Source: Planctomycetota bacterium (GTDB taxonomy: Bacteria > Planctomycetota > Brocadiia > JAJRTI01). From it: 5,287 nucleotides of DNA. Each line of letters opens with the position of its first letter. Positions within the stretch are counted from its first letter, which is position 1. Where the stretch lies: the NCBI GenBank assembly GCA_024278415.1, contig JAJRTI010000943.1, positions 1 through 5,287 of the forward strand, read 5' to 3'. A program made the translations under genes and the position numbers. Positions 5,210-5,287 of the stretch are shown one piece after another. Under the pieces are notes generated by a model that had not been told where the DNA came from, ran no database searches, and worked only from the letters and a program-made list of their open reading frames with translations.

Positions 5210-5211
5210 GC

Positions 5212-5287
5212 GCGGACCAAAAGATGTTCCTCAACGACGGCGCGCACTTCGATGGCTCGGGCTCGTACGATCCCTGGGGCTACGGCA
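5212..5287 (+). CDS. Partial reading frame resembling the start of a PKD domain, start unresolved, runs off the window
   Basis: In this frame the sequence reads ADQKMFLNDG and then HFDGSGSYDPWGYG. FDGSGSYDP is the signature of PKD-type beta-sandwich domains, common in secreted or surface proteins, where an A-D-Q-type opening precedes it. There is no stop to the window edge. Upstream the frame stays open through both tandem repeats back past 4960, but that part looks like translated palindrome. Possible starts are ATG 5224, which would cut into the domain and has no Shine-Dalgarno, and ATG 5056 inside a repeat; neither convinces. No signal peptide is visible. It may be a gene whose 5' end was replaced by the repeats, a pseudogene, or an assembly junction. 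Confidence 0.4.

Overview
The window is 5.3 kb of GC-rich bacterial DNA. It contains one large housekeeping gene, a small divergent two-gene unit, and two palindrome-rich non-coding stretches at the edges. The SecA sequence (C-terminal SEC-C zinc motif, an acidic N-terminal stretch, extra segments compared with E. coli) and the many extragenic palindromes suggest an environmental Gram-negative-type bacterium, perhaps near the PVC superphylum or Hydrogenedentota. That placement is only an impression; there is no marker rRNA or tRNA to confirm it.

Layout. Positions 1-653 hold no convincing gene. They hold a dense set of inverted repeats, including a 288-bp segment (213-500) bounded by 30-bp imperfect inverted repeats and several hairpins sharing a GCGAAG loop core. 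Positions 654-3800 (minus strand) encode SecA, the preprotein translocase ATPase. It is about 150 residues longer than E. coli SecA because of an insert in the second nucleotide-binding domain, part of which looks fibronectin-III-like. Positions 3801-4074 are the divergent intergenic region, with a good sigma70-type promoter for each side and an inverted repeat over the secA -35 box. Positions 4075-4491 (plus) encode a small zinc-ribbon protein with two membrane segments. It overlaps by 1 bp (TGATG) a 155-aa RuvC-like RNase H-fold protein at 4491-4958. Positions 4999-5209 hold two tandem copies of a ~105-bp palindromic repeat. They abut an open frame running off the window end that reads like the start of a PKD domain.

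How the parts work together. SecA powers Sec-dependent export and is probably transcribed alone from the promoter at 3942-3970. The zinc-ribbon and RuvC-like genes form a coupled transcription unit from a promoter at 4028-4056. The RuvC-like protein keeps a plausible four-acid active site, so nuclease activity is likely but its substrate is unknown. No link between this pair and secretion can be shown from the sequence. The most interesting items are the SecA insert, the nested-palindrome element at 213-500, and the membrane zinc-ribbon/RuvC-like gene pair.
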